Shown one piece after another: positions 1 through 9,886 of a DNA stretch of 64,000 nucleotides. The stretch comes from Anaerococcus nagyae. Lineage in GTDB: Bacteria > Bacillota > Clostridia > Tissierellales > Peptoniphilaceae. Within the stretch, counting starts at the first letter, position 1; each line of letters starts with the position of its first letter. Location of the stretch: positions 1 through 64,000 of the forward strand of contig NZ_JAGGLS010000005.1 in the NCBI RefSeq assembly GCF_017874535.1. The letters run 5' to 3'. Below the pieces are notes generated by a model. It was given only the letters and a program-made list of their open reading frames with translations. It was not told where the DNA came from and made no database searches. Both the position numbers and the translations under genes were made by a program.

Positions 1-3
1 ATT

Positions 4-32
4 AGTCTACCACTTAATTTTTGCTTTGTCAA
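4..32 (-). promoter_or_regulatory. sigma-A promoter P3 of a tandem triplet, reading off the left edge
   Basis: On the minus strand TTGACA (27-32) and TAGACT (4-9) are separated by 17 bases. The -10 box and its flank match those of P2 further upstream. No gene on this strand lies between it and the window edge, so its target is outside the window. Confidence 0.6.
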
Positions 33-98
33 CTTTTTTTAAAATATTTTTACAAAAAGTTTACTCGGCTTTACAAATTAACTGTTTCGACTTTACTT

Positions 99-127
99 AG
101 TCTATCACCTTTTTGATATTGTGTCAA
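99..127 (-). promoter_or_regulatory. sigma-A promoter P2 of a tandem triplet
   Basis: On the minus strand TTGACA (122-127) and TAGACT (99-104) are separated by 17 bases. The same TAGACTAA-type -10 box recurs 95 bases downstream in P3, which suggests duplicated promoters for one strongly transcribed target. Confidence 0.6.
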
Positions 128-185
128 GTGTTTTTTTATTTTTCTTTTAAAACCTCTTGGCATCTTTGCGGTGTCGACTTTTACT

Positions 186-213
186 ATTATACAGACTTTA
201 TTTTTTTTGTCAA
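186..213 (-). promoter_or_regulatory. sigma-A promoter P1 of a tandem triplet
   Basis: On the minus strand TTGACA (208-213) and TATAAT (186-191), both exact consensus hexamers, have a 16-base spacer. It sits directly downstream of the stop codon of the FAD-dependent dehydrogenase, so it drives whatever lies left of the window. The rest of 1-220 holds no gene. Confidence 0.65.
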
Positions 214-220
214 ATCTTTT

Positions 221-1774
221 TTACTTTTTTCTTTCTAATATCTTCTCTGCTGTTTTTATACCATCAACAGCAGAAGATACTATCCCTCCAGAGTATCCAC
301 TTCCTTCTCCTACCACATATAAATTATCTATGTAAACAGCCTTATTTTCTTTATCTCTTAACATCCTTATAGGAGAAGATGAACGTGTTTCTGCAGCTGA
401 GAGTATTGCATCTTCATCATCAAATCCATTTATTTTATTTCCCATATAATCTATTGCTTTTATAAGTGTACTTTCAATTTCTTTTGGATATAAACCTCTT
501 AAATTTGCTAATTCATAGGATGATTCTAATGATGGCTTTATACTTCCATAGCTTTCGCTTGTTCTATTATTTTTATAATCTATAAATCTTTGGACTGGAA
601 CACTTCCTTTACCTAACTGATAGGCTTTCTTTTCAACTTCTCTTTGAAATCTCATCCCATCTAAAAGCTCACGCCCATAAATTTCTTCACCAACTGTTGC
701 TATTATTGCTGAATTTGAGTTTTCTCCATTACGTGCGTGATAACTCATACCATTTACACAGGTCATTTCTTCTTCGCTTGATGCATTTACTACGTATCCC
801 CCTGGACACATACAAAAGGTATATGCTGATAAACCGTTTTTTTTATCATTATAAGAAAGATTATAAGAAGCTGCTGGTAATATACTACCTTCTATATCTG
901 TATTTTTTCCATTATATTGAGCATTGTTTATAGTTTCTCTTTTGTGCTCTATTCTAAATCCTACTGCAAAGTTTTTATTTTCCATGGATATCTTATCACT
1001 AAGCATTTCAAAGCTATCACGAGCTGAATGTCCTAATGCTAATACATAGGCCCCACTTTTATATCTATTACTGTTAATAACTACTTCTTCCACTTTTCCA
1101 TCTTTGATTTTTAGATCTTCCATCTTATGAGAAAAATAAAATTCTCCACCTAATTCTTCTATCTCTTCTCTCATATTTATAATAACTTCACGCAATAAAT
1201 CAGTTCCTATATGTGGCTTTGCATCTATCATGATATCATCAGGTGCGCCATATTTATGAAAAGTTTCTAAAACTAATCTTACTCTAGGATCTTTGCTTCT
1301 TGCTGTAAGTTTACCATCAGAATATGTTCCTGCTCCACCTTCTCCAAACTGGATATTACTTTCTGGATTAAGTATTCCACTATTTTTAAATTTTTCGATA
1401 GTGTTTATTCTATCTTCTATAGCTTCACCTCTCTCATAGATTTTTACCTTGACACCATTTTTAGCTAAAACATAAGCCGTAAACAATCCTGATGGCCCTG
1501 ATCCTACTATACTGACTTCATCTGGTGGATTATTTACCTTAACATTTGATTTCTTAAACTCAAATCTATCTGCATCCTTTATTTTTTTTAATTCTTTATC
1601 TGTAGGATCAATATCAACAAGTACTTGATATGAAAACTTGATTCCCTTTCTAGAATCGATTGATTTTCTATAGATTTCAAAGTCAAAATTATCTTTCCTT
1701 ATTAATTTTGCAATCTTTGCTCTTAGTTTATTTTCATTATCACTTTCAAGAATTATATTTCTAATTATTATCAT
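221..1774 (-). CDS. FAD-dependent dehydrogenase of the COG2509 family
   Basis: This 517-residue protein is predicted to be a cytosolic FAD/NAD(P)-dependent oxidoreductase whose substrate is not known. A Rossmann dinucleotide-binding motif, GSGPSG, is at residues 91-96 and is followed by the acidic end of the fold (YERGE). Other family hallmarks are QFGEGGAGTYSDGKL, the second nucleotide-contact segment ALGHSARD, and a C-terminal FAD-contact segment VVGEGSGYSGGI. The first 85 residues form the extra N-terminal domain typical of this family. The start has a GAGGAA ribosome site. It stands alone, after the terminator of the long upstream operon. The family is clear; the physiological role is not. 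Confidence 0.8.
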   Translation of the reverse strand: MIIIRNIILESDNENKLRAKIAKLIRKDNFDFEIYRKSIDSRKGIKFSYQVLVDIDPTDKELKKIKDADRFEFKKSNVKVNNPPDEVSIVGSGPSGLFTAYVLAKNGVKVKIYERGEAIEDRINTIEKFKNSGILNPESNIQFGEGGAGTYSDGKLTARSKDPRVRLVLETFHKYGAPDDIMIDAKPHIGTDLLREVIINMREEIEELGGEFYFSHKMEDLKIKDGKVEEVVINSNRYKSGAYVLALGHSARDSFEMLSDKISMENKNFAVGFRIEHKRETINNAQYNGKNTDIEGSILPAASYNLSYNDKKNGLSAYTFCMCPGGYVVNASSEEEMTCVNGMSYHARNGENSNSAIIATVGEEIYGRELLDGMRFQREVEKKAYQLGKGSVPVQRFIDYKNNRTSESYGSIKPSLESSYELANLRGLYPKEIESTLIKAIDYMGNKINGFDDEDAILSAAETRSSSPIRMLRDKENKAVYIDNLYVVGEGSGYSGGIVSSAVDGIKTAEKILERKK

Positions 1775-1794
1775 TATTCCTCTTTTTTTATAAG

Positions 1795-1816
1795 TAAAAA
1801 GACCTCGAAAGGTCTT
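1795..1816 (-). terminator. Rho-independent terminator of the pheST-to-TPR operon
   Basis: Read on the minus strand, AAGACC and GGTCTT flank a short loop and are followed by TTTTTA. It overlaps the stop codon of the TPR protein and closes the long upstream operon. Confidence 0.8.
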
Positions 1817-2912
1817 ATATTTTAAACTGATTTTTAATTGTCATTAAATTTGCTCTAATCTCATCACTCAAATCGTCAAAAGTAAGTAATTCTTCTATAT
1901 CCTCTTTTGCCCTTGATAAATTTCCCAAGGTTAAATTTATTTGAATTTTATTATAAGCAAGCCTAGGGTCAGATGGGTACTTTAAAAGACCCTCATCTAT
2001 TAAATCTAAAGCTTCTATTTCTTTTCCACTAACATATAAGGAAATTGCATAATCATTATATAGTTCTCTAAATTCAGCACCAGAGTCTAATGAATTTTCA
2101 AAAGCCATTATAGAATTCTCGTATTGTTCTATATTTTGATAAGCAACTCCTAAATAATAGTATGCATCTGCTCGTTTTTTATTAGACAACAATCCCGTAA
2201 GCTTTATAATGGCTTCATTATAATTACCCTTACCAATAAAATAAAGAGCTTCTTCTATCTCGGCATTATCATTTATTTCACTTAGTCTATCCCTAATTTC
2301 ATTACAAGCTTCATCAGTGTCAGTCTTTCGCAAAGCATTATTATAATAATTACGTGATTTTACATATTCGCCTAAATTTGCATATATATTACCTAATTCA
2401 TAATAAGCTATAGCAAAGTTGTTATCTTTATTTAGTATACTTTGTAAAATTTCTAAAGATTCTCTTATAAAGTCATCTTTGAATTTATCCTCTACCTCAT
2501 AAGCTCTTGGCCAAAGCAATCTTGCATAAAGATAAGCATTATAATTATCTAATGGATTTAGCAAGTAACCTGCTCTTAATAAAAGTAAGGCTTTATCTAT
2601 ATCTTCATCAGCAATATTTAAAGAAATTGAAGCAGTATATTTACTTACATCTGGAATATAGTGAGCAATTATACTCTTATACTCTTCATTGTGTATAAAT
2701 TCTGGATCCGCTCCAATATTTATTAGCATTCCTTGCAAGAAATTTTCTACATCAATTTTATCAGCCATCTGGCCTGTCAGTATTCCACTTTGCATATCAC
2801 TTACATATATAGGTAATGGTAAATCGTTTAATAATTCATAATCAGCAGATTCCTTTAAATCAAGATAGGCTAAATTATTTGTAAATTTTATAAAATAATT
2901 ATCTAATCTCAT
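1815..2912 (-). CDS. TPR-repeat protein
   Basis: A 365-residue soluble protein, probably a protein-protein interaction scaffold. Tetratricopeptide repeats are visible from about residue 165: AIAYYELGNIYANLGEYVKS, then ADAYYYLGVAYQNIEQYENS and a further repeat around ELYNDYAISLYVSGKEIEAL. The N-terminal 130 residues do not match a fold I recognise. There is no signal peptide. It begins one base after the stop of the membrane-protein gene upstream, so the two are translationally linked and may work together. The specific function is unknown. Confidence 0.7.
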   Translation of the reverse strand: MRLDNYFIKFTNNLAYLDLKESADYELLNDLPLPIYVSDMQSGILTGQMADKIDVENFLQGMLINIGADPEFIHNEEYKSIIAHYIPDVSKYTASISLNIADEDIDKALLLLRAGYLLNPLDNYNAYLYARLLWPRAYEVEDKFKDDFIRESLEILQSILNKDNNFAIAYYELGNIYANLGEYVKSRNYYNNALRKTDTDEACNEIRDRLSEINDNAEIEEALYFIGKGNYNEAIIKLTGLLSNKKRADAYYYLGVAYQNIEQYENSIMAFENSLDSGAEFRELYNDYAISLYVSGKEIEALDLIDEGLLKYPSDPRLAYNKIQINLTLGNLSRAKEDIEELLTFDDLSDEIRANLMTIKNQFKI

Positions 2913-3617
2913 CTAATATCCTCTCATGAATTTTCTTTGTCTATAGGAATGATGGTTTAAAAGTTTAAACAAGTGACCCCTTACTACATAAAAAAATGTT
3001 TCAATAAATCCTAATAATAAAACATATAAAAATCTACTATTTCCAACTTGATAACTATAAGCTAAATTGTAGTTAATATAAAACTTTATTAATATAAATA
3101 TAATTGTAAATAGTCCATAAGTTAAGATATTGTCACATACAAATTTAGCAGATTGTTTGAGTGACTCAAATCCACTTTTCCCATTAATATAAATTTCTTC
3201 TGGTAAAGCAGATGTTGCAAATTCAAATACTAATAACAATATCATATATATATTTGATGGTAATCCTGTCCCTATAAAGCTAATAAGTATTTCTATTAAA
3301 TAAACAAAAAATAATGAGCTTAGCACTGGTTGCCAAAAATTAGATAAGGAATTAGCAATAGATTTTTTTCCGGAGTTGCCATAAACCACATAGGATTTTA
3401 AAGCTTGAATAACAAAACTAAGTAAAGCTGCATCCAAAAAATAGTTTATAAGCCCACCTATCCTATTTCCTCCAAACATTCCTATAAACCTATAATTTTC
3501 AAAAAATGCTCTAATTAAAATAACTATAAAGGCAACATAAACTTTATTAATCTTAGAAAAGCTTTCTTTAAATGCCTGACTGTAAATTTCACCGAAATCT
3601 TTTAACCTATCATTCAT
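2913..3617 (-). CDS. Predicted integral membrane protein, function unknown
   Basis: A 234-residue protein with about five to six hydrophobic segments, for example VAFIVILIRAFF, SLFFVYLIEILISFIG, IYMILLLVFEFATSAL, LFTIIFILIKFYI and FLYVLLLGFIETFFYVV. No known family was recognised. Its start codon shares one base with the argS stop codon and its stop abuts the TPR gene, so it is the penultimate gene of the pheST-mutS2-argS operon. A joint role with the TPR protein is an inference from position only. Confidence 0.6.
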   Translation of the reverse strand: MNDRLKDFGEIYSQAFKESFSKINKVYVAFIVILIRAFFENYRFIGMFGGNRIGGLINYFLDAALLSFVIQALKSYVVYGNSGKKSIANSLSNFWQPVLSSLFFVYLIEILISFIGTGLPSNIYMILLLVFEFATSALPEEIYINGKSGFESLKQSAKFVCDNILTYGLFTIIFILIKFYINYNLAYSYQVGNSRFLYVLLLGFIETFFYVVRGHLFKLLNHHSYRQRKFMRGY

Positions 3618-5314
3618 TACATCTTCTCCACTGTTTTAATGCCGAGTAAACTTAATCCTGACTTTATAACAAGAGCTGTAGCATAAGTTAGGGCAAGTCT
3701 TTCATTTTTAATATTTTCATCTTCTACCATAATTTGAGATGAATTATAAAATTTATTAAAAGATTTTGCAATCTCTGTTATATGCCTTGTAAGTAAAGAT
3801 GGCTCATATTTTTCACACGCTCTACTTACTACTTGTTCAAATCCTGCAAGATTTTTTACTAAATTAAACTCTTCATCTGTAGTTAGATTACTAAATTCAG
3901 TTACGCTGAAAGTCTCTATACCTGCTTTTCTTAAAACAGACTTAGCACGAGCATATGTGTACTGAACGTATGGACCCGTTTCACCATCAAAATTTAATAC
4001 TTCATCCCAATCGAATACATAGTCTTTTATTCTATTATTGTATAATTCTTGGAACTTCACAGCTCCTATACCTATTATCTTAGAAGTCTTATCTATATCT
4101 TCTACGTCACTATTTCTTTCTTCCATGATGGATTTTGTTTTATCTATAGCTTTGTTTAAAACATCTTCTAAAAATACTACTTGTCCCTTTCGAGTAGACA
4201 TTGTTTGATCTTTAAGACTTACCATACCAAAAGCTACATGTATATCATCATCCCACCATTCATATCCCATAAGTTCTAAGATTTTTCTAAGCTGTTGATA
4301 ATGTAAATTTTGTTGAGTAGCTACTACATAAATATTTTTTGTGAAGTCATAATTTTCCTTACGATTAATAGCTGTACCGATATCACGCGTAATATATGAA
4401 CTAGATCCATTACTCTTTATTATAATAGCTGGAGTCAAATCATATGGACTTAGATCAACTATTTGTGCTCCATCACTTTCTACCAAAAGATTTTTTTCTT
4501 TTAATAATTCTAAAGTTTCTGGAATATATTGTGAGTTATAACTTTCACCATTGTAATTATCAAATTCTATATCTAAAAGCTCGTAAACTCTCTCAAACTC
4601 TTTTAAGGAAATATCCTTAAACCATTGCCAAAGTTTAGTAGCTTCTTCTTCTCCATCTTCAAGATTTTTAAACTCTTTACGTGCAGTGTCCATCATCAGT
4701 GGATTTTCGCTAGCTTCTGTATTATATCTTACATATAATTTTAAGAGCTCATTGATAGGATCAGAATTAATAGCTTGCCTATCACCCCAAAGCTTAAAAG
4801 CTGCAATCATAGTCCCAAATTGAGTACCATAATCACCTAAATAATTAGTAGCTACAACTTCATATCCTAAAAATTCATGAATGTTTCGTATAGCATCTCC
4901 AATTACTGTTGATCTAATATGACCTATATGAAAGGGTTTAGCAATATTTACTGAAGAAAAATCTATTACTACAGTCTTACCCTCACCTTCATTTGTCTTC
5001 CCAAATTCCTCTTTTTTTTCTAAAATCTCATTTAAGATTTCATTTTGATAGTAATTTCTATCTACAAAAAAATTTAAGTAAGCATTTAGACTTTCAATTT
5101 TTAAAAAATTTTCTATTTTTATATCCTTACTTAAATCACTTGCTATTATAGCTGGATTTTTTCTTAAAGTTTTAGCTAAGCTAAAGCAAGGAAAGGAATA
5201 ATCACCCATATCATCTCGTGGTGGGATCTCTATTAAATTATAAATCTCATCATAAGATAATCCTAACTCTTTTTCTTCTAATTTTTTTGCAATTAATTCT
5301 TTAAAATCTTTCAT
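3617..5314 (-). CDS. argS: Arginyl-tRNA synthetase
   Basis: Charges tRNA-Arg with arginine in the cytosol. It is a class Ia synthetase of 565 residues. The HIGH signature (FHIGHIRST) is at about residues 129-132 and a KMSKS-type loop is present as MSTRKG. The N-terminal Add-1 tRNA-binding domain and the C-terminal DALR anticodon-binding domain (ending LSLLGIKTVEKM) are both present. The ATG at 5314 is chosen because AGGAGG lies six bases upstream; an in-frame TTG at 5344 would overlap mutS2 and has no better ribosome site. It lies 22 bases downstream of mutS2 and overlaps the next gene by one base. Confidence 0.93.
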   Translation of the reverse strand: MKDFKELIAKKLEEKELGLSYDEIYNLIEIPPRDDMGDYSFPCFSLAKTLRKNPAIIASDLSKDIKIENFLKIESLNAYLNFFVDRNYYQNEILNEILEKKEEFGKTNEGEGKTVVIDFSSVNIAKPFHIGHIRSTVIGDAIRNIHEFLGYEVVATNYLGDYGTQFGTMIAAFKLWGDRQAINSDPINELLKLYVRYNTEASENPLMMDTARKEFKNLEDGEEEATKLWQWFKDISLKEFERVYELLDIEFDNYNGESYNSQYIPETLELLKEKNLLVESDGAQIVDLSPYDLTPAIIIKSNGSSSYITRDIGTAINRKENYDFTKNIYVVATQQNLHYQQLRKILELMGYEWWDDDIHVAFGMVSLKDQTMSTRKGQVVFLEDVLNKAIDKTKSIMEERNSDVEDIDKTSKIIGIGAVKFQELYNNRIKDYVFDWDEVLNFDGETGPYVQYTYARAKSVLRKAGIETFSVTEFSNLTTDEEFNLVKNLAGFEQVVSRACEKYEPSLLTRHITEIAKSFNKFYNSSQIMVEDENIKNERLALTYATALVIKSGLSLLGIKTVEKM

Positions 5315-5336
5315 TAATCCTCCTGCCTTGCTAATC

Positions 5337-7682
5337 TTATTCAAAAGTAACTATAGTAACTCCATAGCCACCTTCCTTATCATCACCTAATCTATAATCA
5401 GCAATTCTCTTGTCATTTTTTAAATTTTCTGTAACTCCATTTATTAAAGCACCAGTACCCTTGCCGTGTATAATTTTTGCCTTAGATAAACCTGCAAGCA
5501 TAGCATCATCAAGATATTTATCCAGATTCCTCATAGCATCATCATATCTTTGCCCACGCAAATCTAGTGTAGGGGAAATATTCATTGCTTTTTTAGCATT
5601 ATACACTTTATTGATATTCTTTTCCGTTTTATCTTGGCTTTGTATCTTGGTAACATTTTTTATATTAGAGTCCATTTTTAAAATTCCCATTTGAAGTTTA
5701 ATATTTCCCCTATCATCTGGTTCGGAGATAACTTCAGCTTTTTCATTTATTCCTTCAATTATTACCATATCTCCTAATTTTAATTCTTCTGGTATATCAT
5801 TGGATTTTCCAATTTTAAGACCTTTGCCCCTACGTTCAATCTTATTGTCTTTGTATCTATTTCTAATATTATTAAGGCTTCTATCTATATCAGATGTATT
5901 GGCATTTCTACTTTTCTTAGCTTCCTTAAGCATAGCTTGAGATTCATTATTAGCTTTTTCTAATATAACATTAGCCTTATCTTCAGCCTCTCTTATAATA
6001 GCAGCTTGTTTCTTACCTACTTCTTTTGATTTTTCTTCAAGTTCTTTTTTTATCTTTTGAATTTCTCTTTTATATTTATCTATTTCTTGATTCTTTAACT
6101 CCAATTCATCTCTATCTTCTTCTATCTTTTCTAAAATCTTATTTACATTTTTAGTATCTTCACCTAGTAAATTGTAAGCATTTTTAAGAATCTCTTCATC
6201 AAGTCCAAGTCTTTTAGATATTTCAAAAGCATTAGATTTCCCTGGAGTTCCTATTTCTAATTTATAAGTAGGAGATAGAGTATTTACATCGAATTCTACA
6301 GATGCATTCATAACACCTGGAGTTTCTACAGCATAATATTTTAGTTCACTATAGTGAGTTGTAGCAAAAGTCATTATGTCTTTTTTTCTAAGATAATCTA
6401 ATATAGAGATAGCAAGGGCTGCACCTTCAACCGGATCAGTTCCAGATCCTACTTCATCTAATAATACTAAGGAACGTTCACTTGCCTTATTAGTAATATC
6501 CACTATTTTTGTAAGAGAAGCCGAAAAAGTAGATAGACTCATCTCTATTGATTGAGTATCCCCTATATCTACAAAAACATCATCAAAAATATTTACCAAG
6601 CTATTTTCTTCAGCAGGTATATAAAGACCTGTCTGAGCCATAAGAGTTATAAGTCCAACTGTCTTTAAAGACACTGTTTTACCACCGGTATTTGGGCCTG
6701 TAATTATTAAAGTTTTATAATCTCCACCTATAATTACATCTATTGGTACTACTTTGCCTTTTAATAGTGGATGTCGAGCTTGGTTTAATCTAATAATTTT
6801 ATCAGCATTTATTTTTGGTCTAGTATATTCATTGTTTATTGCAAATTTTGCTTTAGCTGCCAAGAAATCAATCCTTGAAATGAGCTTTTGATTTTCTAGA
6901 ATCTCAACATCAAATTCTTCTACAAATCTTGAAAGTCTATCAAGTATTCTTCTTATTTCATCATCTTCTTTAAGATCTAAGTCCTTTAGCTGATTATTTA
7001 GCTCCACAATTGCCGATGGCTCTACAAATATGGTATTTCCACTAGAGCTTTTATCGTGAATAATACCCCCAATTGAAGACTTTTTGTTTGTCTTAACTGG
7101 TATTACATATCGACCATCTCTTATTGAAACCACCTTATCTTGCAAAGCATCATCATACCTTGGATTAGTAATATAGGAGTTCATTTTAGCTTTGATGTCG
7201 CTTTCCTTTCGCTCCTTTTGCCTGCGTATATTTCTAAGCTCTCTTGATGCATTATCAGCTATTTCATCTTGGCTGATAATAGAACGCTCGATTTCATTTC
7301 TTATAAAATCATTTGTACTAATTCTATTAAACAAATCTTTTATATAAGGCTCTTCTATATCTTTTCCATAATCTTTTAGATAGTATGAAACTCTTAATAG
7401 ATCATTTACTTTTAAAAGTTCATAAGGCTCAAGGACTCCATTTTTTCTCACATAAGTAATCATATCTGTAAAATCAAATAGACCAAAAAGATCTATATTA
7501 CCAAATCTACTTATAACGCCTACCATCTGAGCTGTATTATCTAACTCTTCGCTAATTTGATCATAATCGTTAAGAGGTAATAAATTTAATATTTGTTTTT
7601 TTACTAGCTTAGAGCGAGCTTCTTTCGCTAATCTTTCTAAAATTTTTTTGTACTCTAAAACTTCTAAAGTTCTTTCTTGCAT
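5337..7682 (-). CDS. mutS2: MutS2 family ATPase/endonuclease
   Basis: A 781-residue MutS2, which acts on branched DNA and, in Bacillus, rescues collided ribosomes. Which role dominates here cannot be read from sequence. The clamp and core region spans residues 1-290. The ATPase has Walker A GPNTGGKT at 329-336, Walker B LVLLDEVGSGTDP and the FATTHY switch. A long charged coiled coil follows at about 510-610. A C-terminal Smr domain (706-781) contains LDLRGQ and HGKGTG, the signature of nicking Smr domains. Its ATG overlaps the stop of the U32 peptidase gene by one base. The zapA-U32-mutS2 order is common in Firmicutes. Confidence 0.93.
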   Translation of the reverse strand: MQERTLEVLEYKKILERLAKEARSKLVKKQILNLLPLNDYDQISEELDNTAQMVGVISRFGNIDLFGLFDFTDMITYVRKNGVLEPYELLKVNDLLRVSYYLKDYGKDIEEPYIKDLFNRISTNDFIRNEIERSIISQDEIADNASRELRNIRRQKERKESDIKAKMNSYITNPRYDDALQDKVVSIRDGRYVIPVKTNKKSSIGGIIHDKSSSGNTIFVEPSAIVELNNQLKDLDLKEDDEIRRILDRLSRFVEEFDVEILENQKLISRIDFLAAKAKFAINNEYTRPKINADKIIRLNQARHPLLKGKVVPIDVIIGGDYKTLIITGPNTGGKTVSLKTVGLITLMAQTGLYIPAEENSLVNIFDDVFVDIGDTQSIEMSLSTFSASLTKIVDITNKASERSLVLLDEVGSGTDPVEGAALAISILDYLRKKDIMTFATTHYSELKYYAVETPGVMNASVEFDVNTLSPTYKLEIGTPGKSNAFEISKRLGLDEEILKNAYNLLGEDTKNVNKILEKIEEDRDELELKNQEIDKYKREIQKIKKELEEKSKEVGKKQAAIIREAEDKANVILEKANNESQAMLKEAKKSRNANTSDIDRSLNNIRNRYKDNKIERRGKGLKIGKSNDIPEELKLGDMVIIEGINEKAEVISEPDDRGNIKLQMGILKMDSNIKNVTKIQSQDKTEKNINKVYNAKKAMNISPTLDLRGQRYDDAMRNLDKYLDDAMLAGLSKAKIIHGKGTGALINGVTENLKNDKRIADYRLGDDKEGGYGVTIVTFE

Positions 7683-9886
7683 TAGATCACCCCTCTAGTA
7701 TAAGAATTACGATTTTTTACACTATTTATATCAAGCAAATCTTCATCACTCATTACAGAATATAGAATTGATATATTTTCATTAAATTGATACTTATCAA
7801 AAATTGTAGCTTGATCTGGATAAATTTTTGAATAGTTATCATAACGAATTATTTTCATCATGGCACCCTCTTTTGATTTAAGCTTGCCTTCATTAAACTT
7901 ACAAGTAGAACAACCTTTAAGCTCACATTTTTTTATAGTAGAAAATGGACAATGACGCATATTCATAAGTTCCACTCTGCCATATGATAGAACTTCTAAA
8001 GGATAATTTCCGTCATTTTTATTAATAAAATCAAGGTCAGCTTCACTACTAATACAAATCATTTCAGAAAAATCACTATAAAAATCTAAAGTATAAGAAT
8101 TAAATACATTAAGATATCTACCTATCCTTATTGAAAATCCATTTTTCCTAAAATCTTCAATAAAGTTTAAATCACGATAATTATTAAAAATAACACCTTT
8201 AAAATTGTACCTTTTTAAGTAGTCTATTAGCTCATCTATATCATATTCGTCATGAGAGTCTAAGTTTAAATATAAATTAAAGTTCTTATACTCTTTATCG
8301 TAAGATCTTAGATAAATATTATCAAAGTCTTCCAACAAATCTTTTGAAATATTATTTGTTAGTAATTCTATATTTTTTTCAAATTTATTTTTTTTATTAT
8401 TTCTAAGTTTAGGAATATGAATATCAATACTATCTCTGTGATAATCTTCTAATATAGTATTTTTCAACAGATCTATAGACTTTCTACGACACTCGTTTAT
8501 ATCTTTTTTTCTAAGGAATATATTATCTTGGATATTAATATTTATTTTGCTAGGCATAAATATTTCATCATTAAATTTATCTAAATTTTCTCTTATGCTA
8601 TCTTCAGTTAAAGAAATATTTTTAGCTTTTTCGCAAATTACATCATGAACATAACTTACTTTCTTATCTTTATAACTTATAGTAAGCTTAGGATATTCTC
8701 CTACACTCGCAATAAAATCTATTTTTACTGGTAGAGATTTATATGAATTTAGACCTTCTTTTAAGGAATCTTTAAGTCTTGTAGAATTTAAAAGTAAAAC
8801 ATCTGAATTAACCAAGGCATCTTTATATTTTTCTAGAAATATTTTATCTCCCTTTTTATAAGCTTTTGTGGTAGTAAAAGGAAGTTTTTTCCCTCTTTTA
8901 GTTGTAATTTCCAAATTATCACCCAACGATAAATTAGAATCACTTATAAAATATTTACCTAAATTAGAATATTTTACTTTGCCAATACTACGATGATTTA
9001 GATCATCTTTTAATAGTACATAATTAATATTTTGATCAAATATAAATCCTCTAGTGTAACCTCTATTTGAAGAATCTAATATGTCATCTTTATTGTAAAT
9101 ATTTTTATCAATTTTACTTTTATAATTTTTTACCGTCGTATAAACATACTCCGGAGTTTTCATTCGACCTTCAATTTTTAGACAGTCAATTCCTATAGGC
9201 AAAAGTTCATCTAGTTTATCAATTACATTTAAGTCTTTCATATTTAAATAATAATCTTTACCTAGATTCTTATCATTTGAAATCAATTCATATTTTTGTC
9301 TACATGGTCCTGCACATCTGCCCCTATTTGCAGAACGGCCTCCAAAATATGAACTCATTAAACATTCACCAGAATAAGATACGCATAAAGATCCGTGAAC
9401 AAATACTTCTGTTTCCACTTCAAGACTAGCAATCTTTTTAATCTCTTCAATAGGAGTTTCGCGGGCTATAACTATTCTATCAAACCCTAATTTTTTTAAG
9501 TAACTTGCTCCGTTATATTCTCTTACAGCCATCTGTGTAGATGCATGTAAACTCATTCCAGGAACTTTATCTTTTATAATAGAGAAAAATCCCAAATCCT
9601 GAATAATTAGACCATCTACTCCGTATTCATATAATTTTTCAACATATTCTACAGCTTTTGATATTTCAGAATCTTTTATAAGGATATTCATAGTTATAAA
9701 GACTTTTTTGTCAAATAAATGAATATACTCTACTACATTTTTTATACTATCGAGAGTGAAATTTTTAGCATAAGCTCTAGCTCCAAAATCATCTAAAGCT
9801 AGATAAAAGCAGCTAGCACCTGCGGCTATTCCTGCTTCAAGCATAGAATAGTTACCTACTGGTGCTAGTATTTCGGTTTTACCCAT
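7682..9886 (-). CDS. Peptidase U32 family protein
   Basis: A 734-residue member of the family annotated as collagenase-like peptidase U32. Several members instead act in RNA hydroxylation (RlhA, TrhP). The N-terminal TIM-barrel region carries the family signature EVFVHGSLCVSYSGECLMSS, followed by the Cys-containing NRGRCAGPCRQKY. A C-terminal cysteine group (HCPFSTIKKCELKGCSTCKF) could hold an iron-sulfur cluster. It shares one base with zapA and one with mutS2. In this position between zapA and mutS2 an RNA-modification role is at least as likely as proteolysis. Confidence 0.85.
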   Translation of the reverse strand: MGKTEILAPVGNYSMLEAGIAAGASCFYLALDDFGARAYAKNFTLDSIKNVVEYIHLFDKKVFITMNILIKDSEISKAVEYVEKLYEYGVDGLIIQDLGFFSIIKDKVPGMSLHASTQMAVREYNGASYLKKLGFDRIVIARETPIEEIKKIASLEVETEVFVHGSLCVSYSGECLMSSYFGGRSANRGRCAGPCRQKYELISNDKNLGKDYYLNMKDLNVIDKLDELLPIGIDCLKIEGRMKTPEYVYTTVKNYKSKIDKNIYNKDDILDSSNRGYTRGFIFDQNINYVLLKDDLNHRSIGKVKYSNLGKYFISDSNLSLGDNLEITTKRGKKLPFTTTKAYKKGDKIFLEKYKDALVNSDVLLLNSTRLKDSLKEGLNSYKSLPVKIDFIASVGEYPKLTISYKDKKVSYVHDVICEKAKNISLTEDSIRENLDKFNDEIFMPSKININIQDNIFLRKKDINECRRKSIDLLKNTILEDYHRDSIDIHIPKLRNNKKNKFEKNIELLTNNISKDLLEDFDNIYLRSYDKEYKNFNLYLNLDSHDEYDIDELIDYLKRYNFKGVIFNNYRDLNFIEDFRKNGFSIRIGRYLNVFNSYTLDFYSDFSEMICISSEADLDFINKNDGNYPLEVLSYGRVELMNMRHCPFSTIKKCELKGCSTCKFNEGKLKSKEGAMMKIIRYDNYSKIYPDQATIFDKYQFNENISILYSVMSDEDLLDINSVKNRNSYTRGVI

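Noticed and set aside
5315-5344. Ten-residue longer ArgS from a TTG
   Set aside because: AGGAGG is ideally placed for the ATG at 5314 and the longer start overlaps mutS2.
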